64,000 nucleotides of DNA from CAYZJB01 sp964602985. GTDB taxonomy: Bacteria; CLD3; SB21. Position 1 is the stretch's first letter; the number at the start of each line of letters is the position of its first letter. The DNA lies in contig CAZRTJ010000012.1 in the NCBI GenBank assembly GCA_964602985.1, positions 38,349 through 102,348 of the forward strand, given 5' to 3'. Of this stretch, positions 17,890 through 26,669 are shown piece after piece. The position numbers and the translations under genes were made by a program. Under the pieces are notes generated by a model. That model was not told the DNA's origin and ran no database searches. It saw nothing but the letters and a program-made list of their open reading frames with translations.

Positions 17890-19094
17890 AACCGATCCGA
17901 ATTGTTCATATTACTCCGGACGGGAGTATCGGAGGTCGAGAGCGACAATTGCTGTTCTTAAGTCAAGAATTAGCAAAACGCTTTCCAACAGCCATCCAGT
18001 CAAACGTTGTGTTTCTTCGACCAGGAGGACCGGTGTTGGAGGAGTTTGTTGCTCGCGGACTACCGCACATCGTTTTGACGTTCGGGTTCTTCCGAGCGGG
18101 GAACCTCCGTGCGGTTATTCGACTCTTCCGATCCGCCGATCTCGCGGTGTTTTGGAGTGCTAGTATTGCGCTGCTCTTGCTAACCACATTATTGGGCACT
18201 CCGTATGTATTTAGTTTGACAGGGGCCAAGGTTTTTTGGCGAAAATCATTTCAGTCCTACGTTCGAAATCTGGTGAACGACTCTGAATCAAGACACACTC
18301 GTCGTTGGAGTGCACTTGTCAGAACTACTTTTCGATTCTTGCGTAATGCAGTACGGAAAATGATCTTCGGATCGGTTCTCCGACACGCGGATCAGGTCAT
18401 TACGCCTTCACAATTCATGAGAGATTTTGCTCGAAAGAATTATCGCGTTCCGTTCGGGAGAATTCAAGTTTTGCCGAATTTTACCGATGTCGCATACCTA
18501 CCCATTACGAGAGGCCGGTCTGAAATTCGTGGGGAGTTTCAATGCGATGGACGCACGTTTCTTGTTGGTGTTGCGGCGCGTTTGGATTCTCGGAAACGCC
18601 TGGAGCGATTGATCACCACGATGCAACTCCTCCCAGATTCAGTATGTGCCAAAGCGGTTATCATCGGTGAAGGAGAAAACGATGAAATCTGGGAATGGCG
18701 GAATCGGGTTCAAAAATTGAATGTGAGTTCTCGGGTGATTTTTGCCGGATCACGCGTGGACATCGCTAATTACATCGCAAGCTTCGATTTGTGCGTTTTG
18801 CCATCCCACCATGAGGCCTTTGGGATCGTCCTTCTGGAGGCTTTGTTATTGGGCGTACCCACAGCTGTATTTTCCGACTCGGGAGGACCTTTAGAGATCA
18901 TCGAGAACGGGAGGACGGGGTATGTTGTCCAATCGGAAGACGAGTTAGCAAAACTGATCGTGAAGCTGGCAGCGGGTGCGCCGGACACGGCAGACATTGT
19001 GTGCGCAGGGCGTCGGATAGCCCAAGAGCGTTTTGGTCCGGACAATTCGGATAAATACGTCCGTTTGTTTCGAATAATGGTAGAGGAGACATGA
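17886..19094 (+). CDS. Glycosyltransferase family 4 (first of a related pair)
   Basis: This GT-B retaining glycosyltransferase of 402 residues has an N-terminal half beginning 'IVHITPDGSIGGRERQ' and a C-terminal Glycos_transf_1 domain. That domain contains VAARLDSRKRLERLI, the nucleotide-site region 'VLPSHHEAFGIVLLEALL' with the E-x7-E motif (EAFGIVLLE), and SDSGGPLEII. It adds a sugar to the growing lipid-linked unit at the cytoplasmic face. The GTG start at 17886 overlaps the previous stop (GTGA). The next gene is a clear paralogue with the same 'IGGRER' start, so the pair probably arose by tandem duplication and now adds different or successive sugars. Donor and acceptor are unknown. Confidence 0.9.
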   Translation: MKPIRIVHITPDGSIGGRERQLLFLSQELAKRFPTAIQSNVVFLRPGGPVLEEFVARGLPHIVLTFGFFRAGNLRAVIRLFRSADLAVFWSASIALLLLTTLLGTPYVFSLTGAKVFWRKSFQSYVRNLVNDSESRHTRRWSALVRTTFRFLRNAVRKMIFGSVLRHADQVITPSQFMRDFARKNYRVPFGRIQVLPNFTDVAYLPITRGRSEIRGEFQCDGRTFLVGVAARLDSRKRLERLITTMQLLPDSVCAKAVIIGEGENDEIWEWRNRVQKLNVSSRVIFAGSRVDIANYIASFDLCVLPSHHEAFGIVLLEALLLGVPTAVFSDSGGPLEIIENGRTGYVVQSEDELAKLIVKLAAGAPDTADIVCAGRRIAQERFGPDNSDKYVRLFRIMVEET

Positions 19095-20323
19095 AGTCCA
19101 CCGTGAACATCCGGGTGATTCATTTCATCGGCGGGGGTGAAATTGGAGGACGCGAGCGAATCTTACATCTACTGCTCCGAGAGGAAAAAAGAAGTGTCAA
19201 CGTTCGGTCAGCGGTCTTGTTTCTGAAACCGAGCGGTCCCTTTTATGACGAAATTGTTCGGGATGGTCTTGAGCGGATTGATATTTCAAATGGAAGATCG
19301 GTGTGGAATGCGGTGAAACAATGTGCGAGGGCAGACGTGCTGGTTTTCCATACGGCTCATTGGAAACTGATGGTCATCGGTCTGGCAAGCGGCGCTCCAA
19401 TTGTCTACCGACTCTCCGGACTGTATCTGACGCTTCGGAAGAGTCTCCGCCAGGCCATCGTGGCGTTGGTCAGGCGAAAGCGCGTCGCTGGCGATACGGA
19501 CGGTAAGGTCACCGGACTCTATTCGGGCAGACCCAATTCACGATCCGCCGTGCGACTCATTCGTCGGTGGCTGTTTCAACTCTTCCTGAGGAAATTTGTC
19601 CGGATGATGGTCGTTAATTCCCGGTACGCGTTACAAGGTCTCAGGAAGGAGTATGGGCTCGATCCGCGCCGACCACCTGTACGGATTATTCCGAATGGAC
19701 TTCCATTGGAGACAGCCTCTGGAAATGGAGACATCCGGCAACAGCTCGGGCTGCCTTCGGATACGTTCCTGATTGGGACAGTCGCTCGATTTGATGTGCG
19801 GAAACGAATCGATCGTCTTCTGGAAGCTTTTGCGGCCTTGTCAAACTCCGGATCGATTCACCTGGTGATCGTCGGAGGGGGAGATCGGGAGTTGGGGATG
19901 CGTTACGAGAATTTCGTGCAAGGAGAGTGTCTCTCCCATCGCGTAACGTTTGTCGGTTTTCGCAACGACATTGGTGATTGGCTGTCCGCCATGAATCTGT
20001 TCGTGTTGCCTTCCGATAATGAGTCCTGTCCAAACGCATTATTGGAGGCAATGTTGTTCCAAAAACCAGTCGTTGTCTATGAAGACAGTGGCGGCCCGGT
20101 TGAAATCATTCGTAACGGAGAAAATGGAATCGTTATTGCGGGGCCTTCTGACTTTCAACGAGTCGTGGATAAAGTTCGACTAGACCCATCGTGGGCTCAA
20201 GACCTGGGCGCAAGGGCACACGCATACGTGGTGAACCATTATTCTCTTGCCACCTACCAACAGAGGTACGCCAAACTGTACCGCGACCTCGTTGCGCCAG
20301 ACCGCACGGAGACAGCCAACTGA
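19091..20323 (+). CDS. Glycosyltransferase family 4 (second of a related pair)
   Basis: This 410-residue GT4 enzyme is paralogous to its upstream neighbour. It has the N-terminal 'VIHFIGGGEIGGRERIL', the C-terminal VARFDVRKRIDRLLEAF, the E-x7-E motif ESCPNALLE within 'LPSDNESCPNALLEAML', and EDSGGPVEIIRNGENG. There is an insertion of about 25 residues after the first Rossmann strands compared with its neighbour. The start overlaps the upstream stop as ATGA, and its own stop TGA overlaps the ATG of the AsnB-like gene. It therefore belongs to one tightly coupled polysaccharide operon. Confidence 0.9.
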   Translation: MKSTVNIRVIHFIGGGEIGGRERILHLLLREEKRSVNVRSAVLFLKPSGPFYDEIVRDGLERIDISNGRSVWNAVKQCARADVLVFHTAHWKLMVIGLASGAPIVYRLSGLYLTLRKSLRQAIVALVRRKRVAGDTDGKVTGLYSGRPNSRSAVRLIRRWLFQLFLRKFVRMMVVNSRYALQGLRKEYGLDPRRPPVRIIPNGLPLETASGNGDIRQQLGLPSDTFLIGTVARFDVRKRIDRLLEAFAALSNSGSIHLVIVGGGDRELGMRYENFVQGECLSHRVTFVGFRNDIGDWLSAMNLFVLPSDNESCPNALLEAMLFQKPVVVYEDSGGPVEIIRNGENGIVIAGPSDFQRVVDKVRLDPSWAQDLGARAHAYVVNHYSLATYQQRYAKLYRDLVAPDRTETAN

Positions 20324-22164
20324 TGTGTGGGATTGCGGGTGTTCTCAGACGGGATGGATGCCCAGCCGATTCTGCGCTCCTGCAGCGGATGTCGGATGTA
20401 CTCGTACATCGGGGTCCGGACGACCAAGGGCTGTACACCTCCGGTGGTATCGGTTTGGTTCATCGTCGTCTCAGCATTATCGACCTCTCTTCAGGCCATC
20501 AGCCCATGATGACAAGTGACAGAGCGCTAACGATTGTATTCAATGGTGAGATTTACAATTACGCAGAAATTCGGCAGGAATTGCAGACACTGGGTCACTC
20601 CTTTCAGACTCACAGTGATACCGAGGTCATTCTCGAAGCCTATCGCCAGTGGGGTCGATCTTGCGTCCAGAAATTTCGGGGAATGTTTGCCATTGCCTTG
20701 TGGGATGAACAGACCCGAAGTTTGTGGTTGTGCAGAGACAGGGTCGGCATCAAGCCTCTATTCTATTATCACGGGGAAGATGAGCTTCTTTTCGGATCTG
20801 AGTTGAAGGCTATCCTACAGGAATCTCGCATTCCCCGCAGAATTCACGATTCGTCTCTCCTTGAATATCTGCAGTACGGATATGTGCCGGCGCCCCGGAC
20901 CATTTACACCTCCATCATGAGTCTGGCACCCGGACATGATTTGCTCATTTCACCAGACAATTGGAATGCGAAACCCGTGCGGTACTGGCAGTGTTCTTTC
21001 GTGAGCGATCCCCTGCGGAACCAAGCGGAATGGCTGGAGCAGATATCCGAAGCGCTGACGCAAAGCGTCAAGTTCCACCTGGTGAGCGATGTGCCCGTCG
21101 GAGCGTTTCTAAGTGGGGGCGTTGATTCAGGGACCGTCTGTTATCATATGGCACAGGTGCGATCGTCCATTCAGACATTTACGATGGGATTTATCAACGA
21201 TGAGCGCGACGAACTCCCTCTGGCCCGACGGGTCGCAGAGAGGATCGGCAGTCGACATGTTGAGGGAGTGATTCCAATGGACGCGCTTGAGGAGATTGTG
21301 AGCAAACTCATATGGCACTATGATCAGCCATTTGCGGACAGTTCTGCCATTCCAACTTTCTCCATTTGTCAGGAAATGGCAAAGTCTCTGAAGGTCGTTC
21401 TTTCTGGAGATGGTGGCGACGAAGTATTTGCCGGTTATGGCCGTTATTCTCATATGATGGAAATGGCTTCCAGTGGTTATCATCGCATACTGGGAGCGAC
21501 CCTGCTTCGAAATATTCTGCCGGATTTCCGCGGGGTCAATGTCATCAAGAATCGATTGACGGACCCTCGTGATCGATTCTATGACACCGTAGGAATTTTC
21601 TCGCGTCGTCAGTTGACTCGGATCGTGAGGCATTCGGTCCGTTATCGCCATGACCTCTTTGATGCATACTACGCACAAGTTTCTCATGATGACGTTTTGT
21701 CCCAACTCCAAAACGCGGATATCCACACGTATCTGCCGGAGGATTGTCTCGTGAAAGTCGACCGGGCCAGCATGGCGCATTCCCTGGAAGTCCGCGTTCC
21801 GTTGCTCGATCATACGCTTTTGGAACTCACCGCGCAGATTCCAAGTGCACTCCGAATGAAGAATGGAACGACGAAGTATTTGCTGAAGACACTCATGAGG
21901 GACAAATTGCCCCCTCAGATTCTTGAATCTCCGAAACGTGGGTTTTCGATTCCGATGAATCGATGGCTGCGTGAGGACCCGACGCTTTTGACGCGTATGT
22001 CAGAGACCATTCTGAAGTCCAACATGATTGCCGAGTATCTGAAAGTTAATTCGTTGTCCAACCTAGTCGCAGAACATCGCAGCGGCAAGAAGAACCACGG
22101 AAGTCGACTTTGGTCATTGTATTATCTGAGTCGATGGTTCGATGAGTATTTTCAGCGTATGTAG
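20323..22164 (+). CDS. asnB: Asparagine synthase (glutamine-hydrolysing) family amidotransferase
   Basis: This 613-residue protein has the AsnB domain order. The N-terminal class II glutaminase starts MCGIAGVL with catalytic Cys2 and continues with RGPDDQG and FNGEIYNY. The C-terminal synthetase has the PP-loop SGGVDS (264-269) and SGDGGDEVFAGYGRY. The start at 20323 is fixed by Cys2 and overlaps the upstream TGA; a longer open frame upstream is not used. AsnB homologues inside exopolysaccharide loci often amidate a sugar carboxylate rather than make asparagine. With a uronate-type epimerase in the operon, amidation of a uronic acid is a reasonable inference, but ordinary asparagine synthesis is not excluded. 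Confidence 0.92.
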   Translation: MCGIAGVLRRDGCPADSALLQRMSDVLVHRGPDDQGLYTSGGIGLVHRRLSIIDLSSGHQPMMTSDRALTIVFNGEIYNYAEIRQELQTLGHSFQTHSDTEVILEAYRQWGRSCVQKFRGMFAIALWDEQTRSLWLCRDRVGIKPLFYYHGEDELLFGSELKAILQESRIPRRIHDSSLLEYLQYGYVPAPRTIYTSIMSLAPGHDLLISPDNWNAKPVRYWQCSFVSDPLRNQAEWLEQISEALTQSVKFHLVSDVPVGAFLSGGVDSGTVCYHMAQVRSSIQTFTMGFINDERDELPLARRVAERIGSRHVEGVIPMDALEEIVSKLIWHYDQPFADSSAIPTFSICQEMAKSLKVVLSGDGGDEVFAGYGRYSHMMEMASSGYHRILGATLLRNILPDFRGVNVIKNRLTDPRDRFYDTVGIFSRRQLTRIVRHSVRYRHDLFDAYYAQVSHDDVLSQLQNADIHTYLPEDCLVKVDRASMAHSLEVRVPLLDHTLLELTAQIPSALRMKNGTTKYLLKTLMRDKLPPQILESPKRGFSIPMNRWLREDPTLLTRMSETILKSNMIAEYLKVNSLSNLVAEHRSGKKNHGSRLWSLYYLSRWFDEYFQRM

Positions 22165-22167
22165 ATC

Positions 22168-23190
22168 ATGATGAAGAGCCTTCTGCATTTTGCCTTGCGT
22201 CTGACGTGCCGTGTCAAGAGGCAGGACGCGCCTGTGACGTCGGTGCTCGTTTGTGCGGCCTCAGGCATTGGAGACTCACTGATGGCTCTTCCGGCGGTGA
22301 ACGCGTTGTGCCGCGCACTGCCAGGGGTTCCCGTCGATGCAATTATCGGCGCACCAACCGAAGTCTTGTTACGAAGGCATGACGGGATCCGTCATTTGTT
22401 TGTTCTGCCGCGTATGGGTGCATCGTATCTGCGTCTGATTTGGCGTTTGCGCAAACTCCACTACTCTCATTTTGTCGCCTTCATTCCATCGAATACGCTC
22501 CGACATGTTTTGATCCCGGTTTGTGCGAGAATTCCTGTTCGCATGAAGCATCGCTCGCCGCATGGGGGCCGAAACAATTTTGACTTTCTCTTTTCCCACG
22601 TCCTGCACTATGGTATGGATCGGCACCGAACCAAGCTGAATGTCGACCTGGCCGGATGCTTGGCAAGCGGGGTCGATCAGCCGTCGCAGAGAAAGGCGCT
22701 GTCAGGAGAGTTTCACCCGCGAGTCACCTTGCCGCAGTCTCCATTTGCCGTAATACATCCGGGTTGTCGAAAGGATGCGATCATGAAGCGGTGGCCGGCA
22801 ATTCGTTTCGCAGCCGTCGCCGACTTTCTCGTGCAGGAGGCGCACCTGGAAGTTGTTGTGGTGGGAGGCGCTGAAGATATGGATGACGTGCAAGCAGTGA
22901 TTGCCTCCGCTCAGGTCCGGATACATAATTATGCGGCAAAGCTGCCCTTGGATGAGACGGCCGGAGTGTTGCAGGGAAGTCAGTTCTTGATTTCTAACGA
23001 TTCCGGTATTATGCATTTAGCCGTTGCGCTGGGTGTTCCGGTGATAGCCATCTTTGGTCCAACCGAGGCCCAACATATCGGGCCTTGGGGTGCGCGAGAT
23101 GTCGTCCTACGAAAAGGAGAGAGAGTGGAGAATGTGGAGGTCTCAGATGTGATTTTGGCGGCAATCTCGTTGCACAGGAATCCAGGTTGA
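22168..23190 (+). CDS. Glycosyltransferase family 9 (heptosyltransferase-like)
   Basis: This 340-residue GT-B enzyme of family GT9 starts after two adjacent ATG codons. Its N-terminal domain has 'ASGIGDSLMALPAVNALCRALPG', the usual GT9 acceptor-side start. The C-terminal domain has 'ISNDSGIMHLAVALGVPVIAIFGPT', the ADP-sugar binding region. It belongs to the ADP-heptose:LPS heptosyltransferase superfamily (WaaC/WaaF/RfaF). Three bases separate it from asnB, so it closes the polysaccharide operon. It may act on LPS core or on the locus polysaccharide. The following uvrA begins 63 bases later. Confidence 0.88.
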   Translation: MMKSLLHFALRLTCRVKRQDAPVTSVLVCAASGIGDSLMALPAVNALCRALPGVPVDAIIGAPTEVLLRRHDGIRHLFVLPRMGASYLRLIWRLRKLHYSHFVAFIPSNTLRHVLIPVCARIPVRMKHRSPHGGRNNFDFLFSHVLHYGMDRHRTKLNVDLAGCLASGVDQPSQRKALSGEFHPRVTLPQSPFAVIHPGCRKDAIMKRWPAIRFAAVADFLVQEAHLEVVVVGGAEDMDDVQAVIASAQVRIHNYAAKLPLDETAGVLQGSQFLISNDSGIMHLAVALGVPVIAIFGPTEAQHIGPWGARDVVLRKGERVENVEVSDVILAAISLHRNPG

Positions 23191-23253
23191 TTGACAAGTT
23201 CAACACGACTGACGGTGGTTGCAGATGGAATCAATTCATTCAAGAAGACCCAC

Positions 23254-25995
23254 ATGAACGACTTTATTGAAATCAAAGGCGCGCGCGTACACAATTTGCA
23301 GAATGTCGATTTGTGTATCCCTCGCAACAAGTTCGTGGTGATCACCGGAGTCAGCGGATCGGGCAAGTCTTCGCTTGCATTCGACACGCTGTACGCAGAA
23401 GGGCAACGGCGCTATGTCGAATCGCTTTCCTCGTACGCACGGCAGTTTCTGGAGCGAATGGATAAGCCGGATGTGGATCACATCAAAGGCATCAGCCCCG
23501 CCCTCGCCATTCAACAACGGACGCTCGCGAAGAATCCCCGTTCCACAGTCGGAACGGTCACGGAAATCTACGATTACCTGCGTGTACTCTTCGCGCGCAT
23601 CGGTACGATCACATGTCCCGCGTGTCAGGTGCCGGTCCGCAAGGATACGGTGAGTTCGGTGATCGATTTTCTGATGAGACAACCAACCGGTTCGCGGTTC
23701 CTCCTTCTGGCTCCGATGGAGGTGAATGAGGATCGCGTGCTTGAACTGCGCGAAGGCGGCTTTCATCGTGTTTGGATGGACGGGGACATTCTGGAGATGG
23801 ACTCGACGGAGGCGATCGAAAAGATCTTGCACACAAAGAAAGTCGATATTCTGATCGATCGTCTCAGCGTCGCGGAGAGTGCACGAACAAGGATTGCGGA
23901 TAGCCTGGACCAGGCGTTCCGGATCGGTCCGGGTGACATCCGGATTCGATTTCTGGACGGCTCCGAGCACGCGTTTTCCAATCGTCTGGAATGCAATCGC
24001 TGCGGACGGTCCTTTCAGGAGCCGGAACCCAGATTGTTTTCATTCAACAATCCGTATGGAGCGTGTCCGGGATGTCAGGGATTCGGCAACCGCATCGAAA
24101 TAGACATGGACCTTGTGATTCCGGATCGACGGAAGAAACTCAATCAGGGAGCGGTCAGGCCCTGGACGACCGAAGGATTCGCAGATTATCAAAAACGATT
24201 GCTCCAATTCGGGCCAAAAGAGGGCCTGCCGGTCGATGTTCCCGTCGAAGACCTGACCAAAGAGCAAACCAAAAAACTGCTGAACGGAGGAAAGGGTTTT
24301 GACGGGATTCGCGAGTTCTTTCGATGGCTGGAAACCAAGACGTACAAAATGCACGTGCGAGTGTTGTTGAGCAAGTACCGCGGATATGTGACGTGTCTGG
24401 ACTGCGACGGTTCCCGGCTTCGTGAAGAATCGTTGTACGTGCTGATCGACGGTCGGAGTATTCACGAGGTACATCGAATGACGATTGCGCAGGCGTTCGA
24501 CTTCTTTGGGGGGATTCGTCTGTCCGCCATGGACGCGGAGATTGGCAGACGCGCTTTGGAGGAAATCACGAAACGATTGACGTACTTGAAGAATGTCGGA
24601 CTGGAATATTTAAATCTATCCCGCCTCGCAGGGACACTCTCCGGCGGGGAGGCGCAGCGGATTAGTCTCGCGACCTCGCTGGGCTCGTCGCTCGTCGGAT
24701 CGCTGTACATTCTGGACGAACCCAGCATCGGGCTTCACCCCAGAGATAATGATAAGCTGATTCGGATCCTGCAAAATTTGCGCAACATTGGAAATACCGT
24801 GGTCGTGGTGGAACATGACCGGGAGACCATGCAAGCGGCGGACGAGATTATCGACATGGGTCCGCGTGCGGGAATTCACGGGGGGCGTGTCGTGGCACAA
24901 GGTCCGGAGTCGATTCTGCGGGATCATCCAACTTCGCTGACGGCGCTGTATCTGAGCGGGCGGGCGAAAATACCGGTTCCAAGAGAGCGTCGTCCGGTCG
25001 GATACGACAAAATCTCCGTGATCGGAGCTGCGGAGAACAATCTGAAAAATATCGATGTGTCTTTCCCTTTGGGGCTGTTTACGTGCGTGACGGGTGTGAG
25101 TGGAAGTGGGAAGAGCACGCTTGTCCATGACGTGCTCTATGCAGGACTGATGCGCCACTTTGGGATGAGTCCCGGGAAAGTCGGAAGAGTCTCCGAACTG
25201 CGGGGCGCCGAGGGACTGGATGCCGTGGAAATGGTCGATCAGCAGCCCATCGGTCGGACTCCGCGGAGCAATCCCGCATCGTACATCAAGGCGTTTGATC
25301 TGATCCGCGATGTCTTTGCAGAAACGCCGATGGCGAAAATCCGCGGGTACAAGCCCGGAACATTCTCATTCAATGTACCAGGCGGCCGGTGCGAGACGTG
25401 CGAGGGAGCCGGTTCGACGGTGGTCGAAATGCAATTCTTGGCCGACGTCGTTTTGGAGTGTGAAGAGTGCAAAGGGAAGCGCTACAAAAAGGAAGTGTTA
25501 GAAGTCCATTATCGCGACAAGAACATTGCAGATGTTCTGAGCATGACGGTTGCAGAGGCGATGGAGTTTTTTGCAAGCCATTCCCGCATCCACCCCAAGC
25601 TGTGCGTGCTCGACGATGTAGGTCTGGGATATCTGAAACTGGGACAATCGGCCAATACCCTGTCCGGCGGCGAGGCACAACGCGTCAAGCTCGCGGCGCA
25701 TCTGTCAGAACGAAAAGGCCAACGAACGCTGTACCTGCTGGATGAACCAACAACCGGCCTCCATTTTGACGATATCCAAAGGCTATTGGTCGCGTTTCAG
25801 AAGTTAATCGAAGCCGGCAGCACCGTCGTCACCATCGAACACAACCTGGACGTGATCAAGTGTGCGGACTACGTCATTGATCTCGGACCCGAAGGCGGGG
25901 ACAGAGGCGGAGACCTGGTGTGTGCCGGGACGCCGGAAGATCTGGCCAGGCACGGAGCATCGTACACGGGCCGGTACCTGCGAGACTACTTATGA
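23254..25995 (+). CDS. uvrA: UvrA paralogue, excinuclease ABC subunit A (complete)
   Basis: This 913-residue UvrA-family ATPase has two ABC modules. The first has Walker A GVSGSGKS near residues 31-38, the zinc pair CPAC and the second zinc finger (CNRC...CPGC), and LSGGEAQR. The second has GVSGSGKST, the zinc finger 'GGRCETCEGAG...CEECKGKR', LSGGEAQR and LLDEPTTGLHF. ATG at 23254 starts MNDFIEIKGARVHNLQNV, the normal UvrA N-terminus; the open frame back to 23191 is not needed. Its zinc-finger region reads VEMQFLADVVLECEEC, unlike the NFLPDVYVQCETC of the copy at the window start. That points to an anciently diverged second UvrA, a feature common in this superphylum. The stop overlaps the methyltransferase start. 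Confidence 0.95.
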   Translation: MNDFIEIKGARVHNLQNVDLCIPRNKFVVITGVSGSGKSSLAFDTLYAEGQRRYVESLSSYARQFLERMDKPDVDHIKGISPALAIQQRTLAKNPRSTVGTVTEIYDYLRVLFARIGTITCPACQVPVRKDTVSSVIDFLMRQPTGSRFLLLAPMEVNEDRVLELREGGFHRVWMDGDILEMDSTEAIEKILHTKKVDILIDRLSVAESARTRIADSLDQAFRIGPGDIRIRFLDGSEHAFSNRLECNRCGRSFQEPEPRLFSFNNPYGACPGCQGFGNRIEIDMDLVIPDRRKKLNQGAVRPWTTEGFADYQKRLLQFGPKEGLPVDVPVEDLTKEQTKKLLNGGKGFDGIREFFRWLETKTYKMHVRVLLSKYRGYVTCLDCDGSRLREESLYVLIDGRSIHEVHRMTIAQAFDFFGGIRLSAMDAEIGRRALEEITKRLTYLKNVGLEYLNLSRLAGTLSGGEAQRISLATSLGSSLVGSLYILDEPSIGLHPRDNDKLIRILQNLRNIGNTVVVVEHDRETMQAADEIIDMGPRAGIHGGRVVAQGPESILRDHPTSLTALYLSGRAKIPVPRERRPVGYDKISVIGAAENNLKNIDVSFPLGLFTCVTGVSGSGKSTLVHDVLYAGLMRHFGMSPGKVGRVSELRGAEGLDAVEMVDQQPIGRTPRSNPASYIKAFDLIRDVFAETPMAKIRGYKPGTFSFNVPGGRCETCEGAGSTVVEMQFLADVVLECEECKGKRYKKEVLEVHYRDKNIADVLSMTVAEAMEFFASHSRIHPKLCVLDDVGLGYLKLGQSANTLSGGEAQRVKLAAHLSERKGQRTLYLLDEPTTGLHFDDIQRLLVAFQKLIEAGSTVVTIEHNLDVIKCADYVIDLGPEGGDRGGDLVCAGTPEDLARHGASYTGRYLRDYL

Positions 25996-26669
25996 TGCCG
26001 TACGACCGAACTCTTGCGCGATTTTTTCTCGTGAAGCAGTTAGAGCATCGCAAACACTTGCTTCGCGGCAAGTTGCTTAATGCAGGGTGCGAAGATCAGA
26101 CCTACGAACACGTCTATGGGTCCCTGACGAACGATCCGATCCGCCTGGATTGGCCTCGAACGCATCACAAAAAGGATGCGATCGATGTGTTTGGTTCCGT
26201 TGCGCAGCCACCATTTCGGAATGATCATTTTGATGCGATACTGTGCACCGAGGTCCTGGAGCATGTGAACGATCCTGCAACGACTCTTCGAGAATTTTGG
26301 CGAGTTCTCGCGCCGGGAGGGCACCTGGTCCTGAGTGTGCCCTTTCTTTATCACGTGCACGAGCAGCCGTACGATTTCTACCGTTACACGTATTTTGGAT
26401 TGTGTCACCTGCTCAATGAAGCCGGCTTCCGCATGGACGAATGTCTGGCCCGCGGAGAGATGACAGCGGTCGCGATGTTTTTTGGACGCAAGTGGATGGC
26501 AAGGGTCGCGAGCAAAATCATCGGTGTTCGATTGGCAGGAAAAATACCCTGGACTTTACTGGATCGATTGTATATCGCTTTCGTTGGGAAGAGACTCGTT
26601 GATCTACCGGGGCAAAGCGCGGCCTACACGTTGGGTTATACCGTGTTTGCAACCAAGAAACCTCACTGA
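25992..26669 (+). CDS. SAM-dependent methyltransferase (Methyltransf_11 type)
   Basis: This 225-residue class I methyltransferase has a motif-I equivalent at 'LLNAGCEDQTYEHV' (less glycine-rich than normal), motif II/III 'FDAILCTEVLEHVNDPATTL', and 'REFWRVLAPGGHLVLSVPF'. The following HVHEQPYDFYRYT is typical of SAM methyltransferases in polysaccharide/lipid loci. The start at 25992 overlaps the uvrA stop (ATGA); a second ATG follows at 25995. The C-terminus overlaps the lptD stop on the other strand by seven bases. Substrate unknown; methylation of a sugar or lipid of the nearby envelope block is a guess. Confidence 0.82.
   Translation: MMPYDRTLARFFLVKQLEHRKHLLRGKLLNAGCEDQTYEHVYGSLTNDPIRLDWPRTHHKKDAIDVFGSVAQPPFRNDHFDAILCTEVLEHVNDPATTLREFWRVLAPGGHLVLSVPFLYHVHEQPYDFYRYTYFGLCHLLNEAGFRMDECLARGEMTAVAMFFGRKWMARVASKIIGVRLAGKIPWTLLDRLYIAFVGKRLVDLPGQSAAYTLGYTVFATKKPH

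Noticed and set aside
23191..23253. N-terminal extension of the second UvrA
   Set aside because: The 21 extra codons are not part of the UvrA family; the conserved start is at 23254.
26663..26669. Overlap of methyltransferase and lptD stops as an unusual regulatory overlap
   Set aside because: A seven-base tail-to-tail overlap is common in compact genomes.
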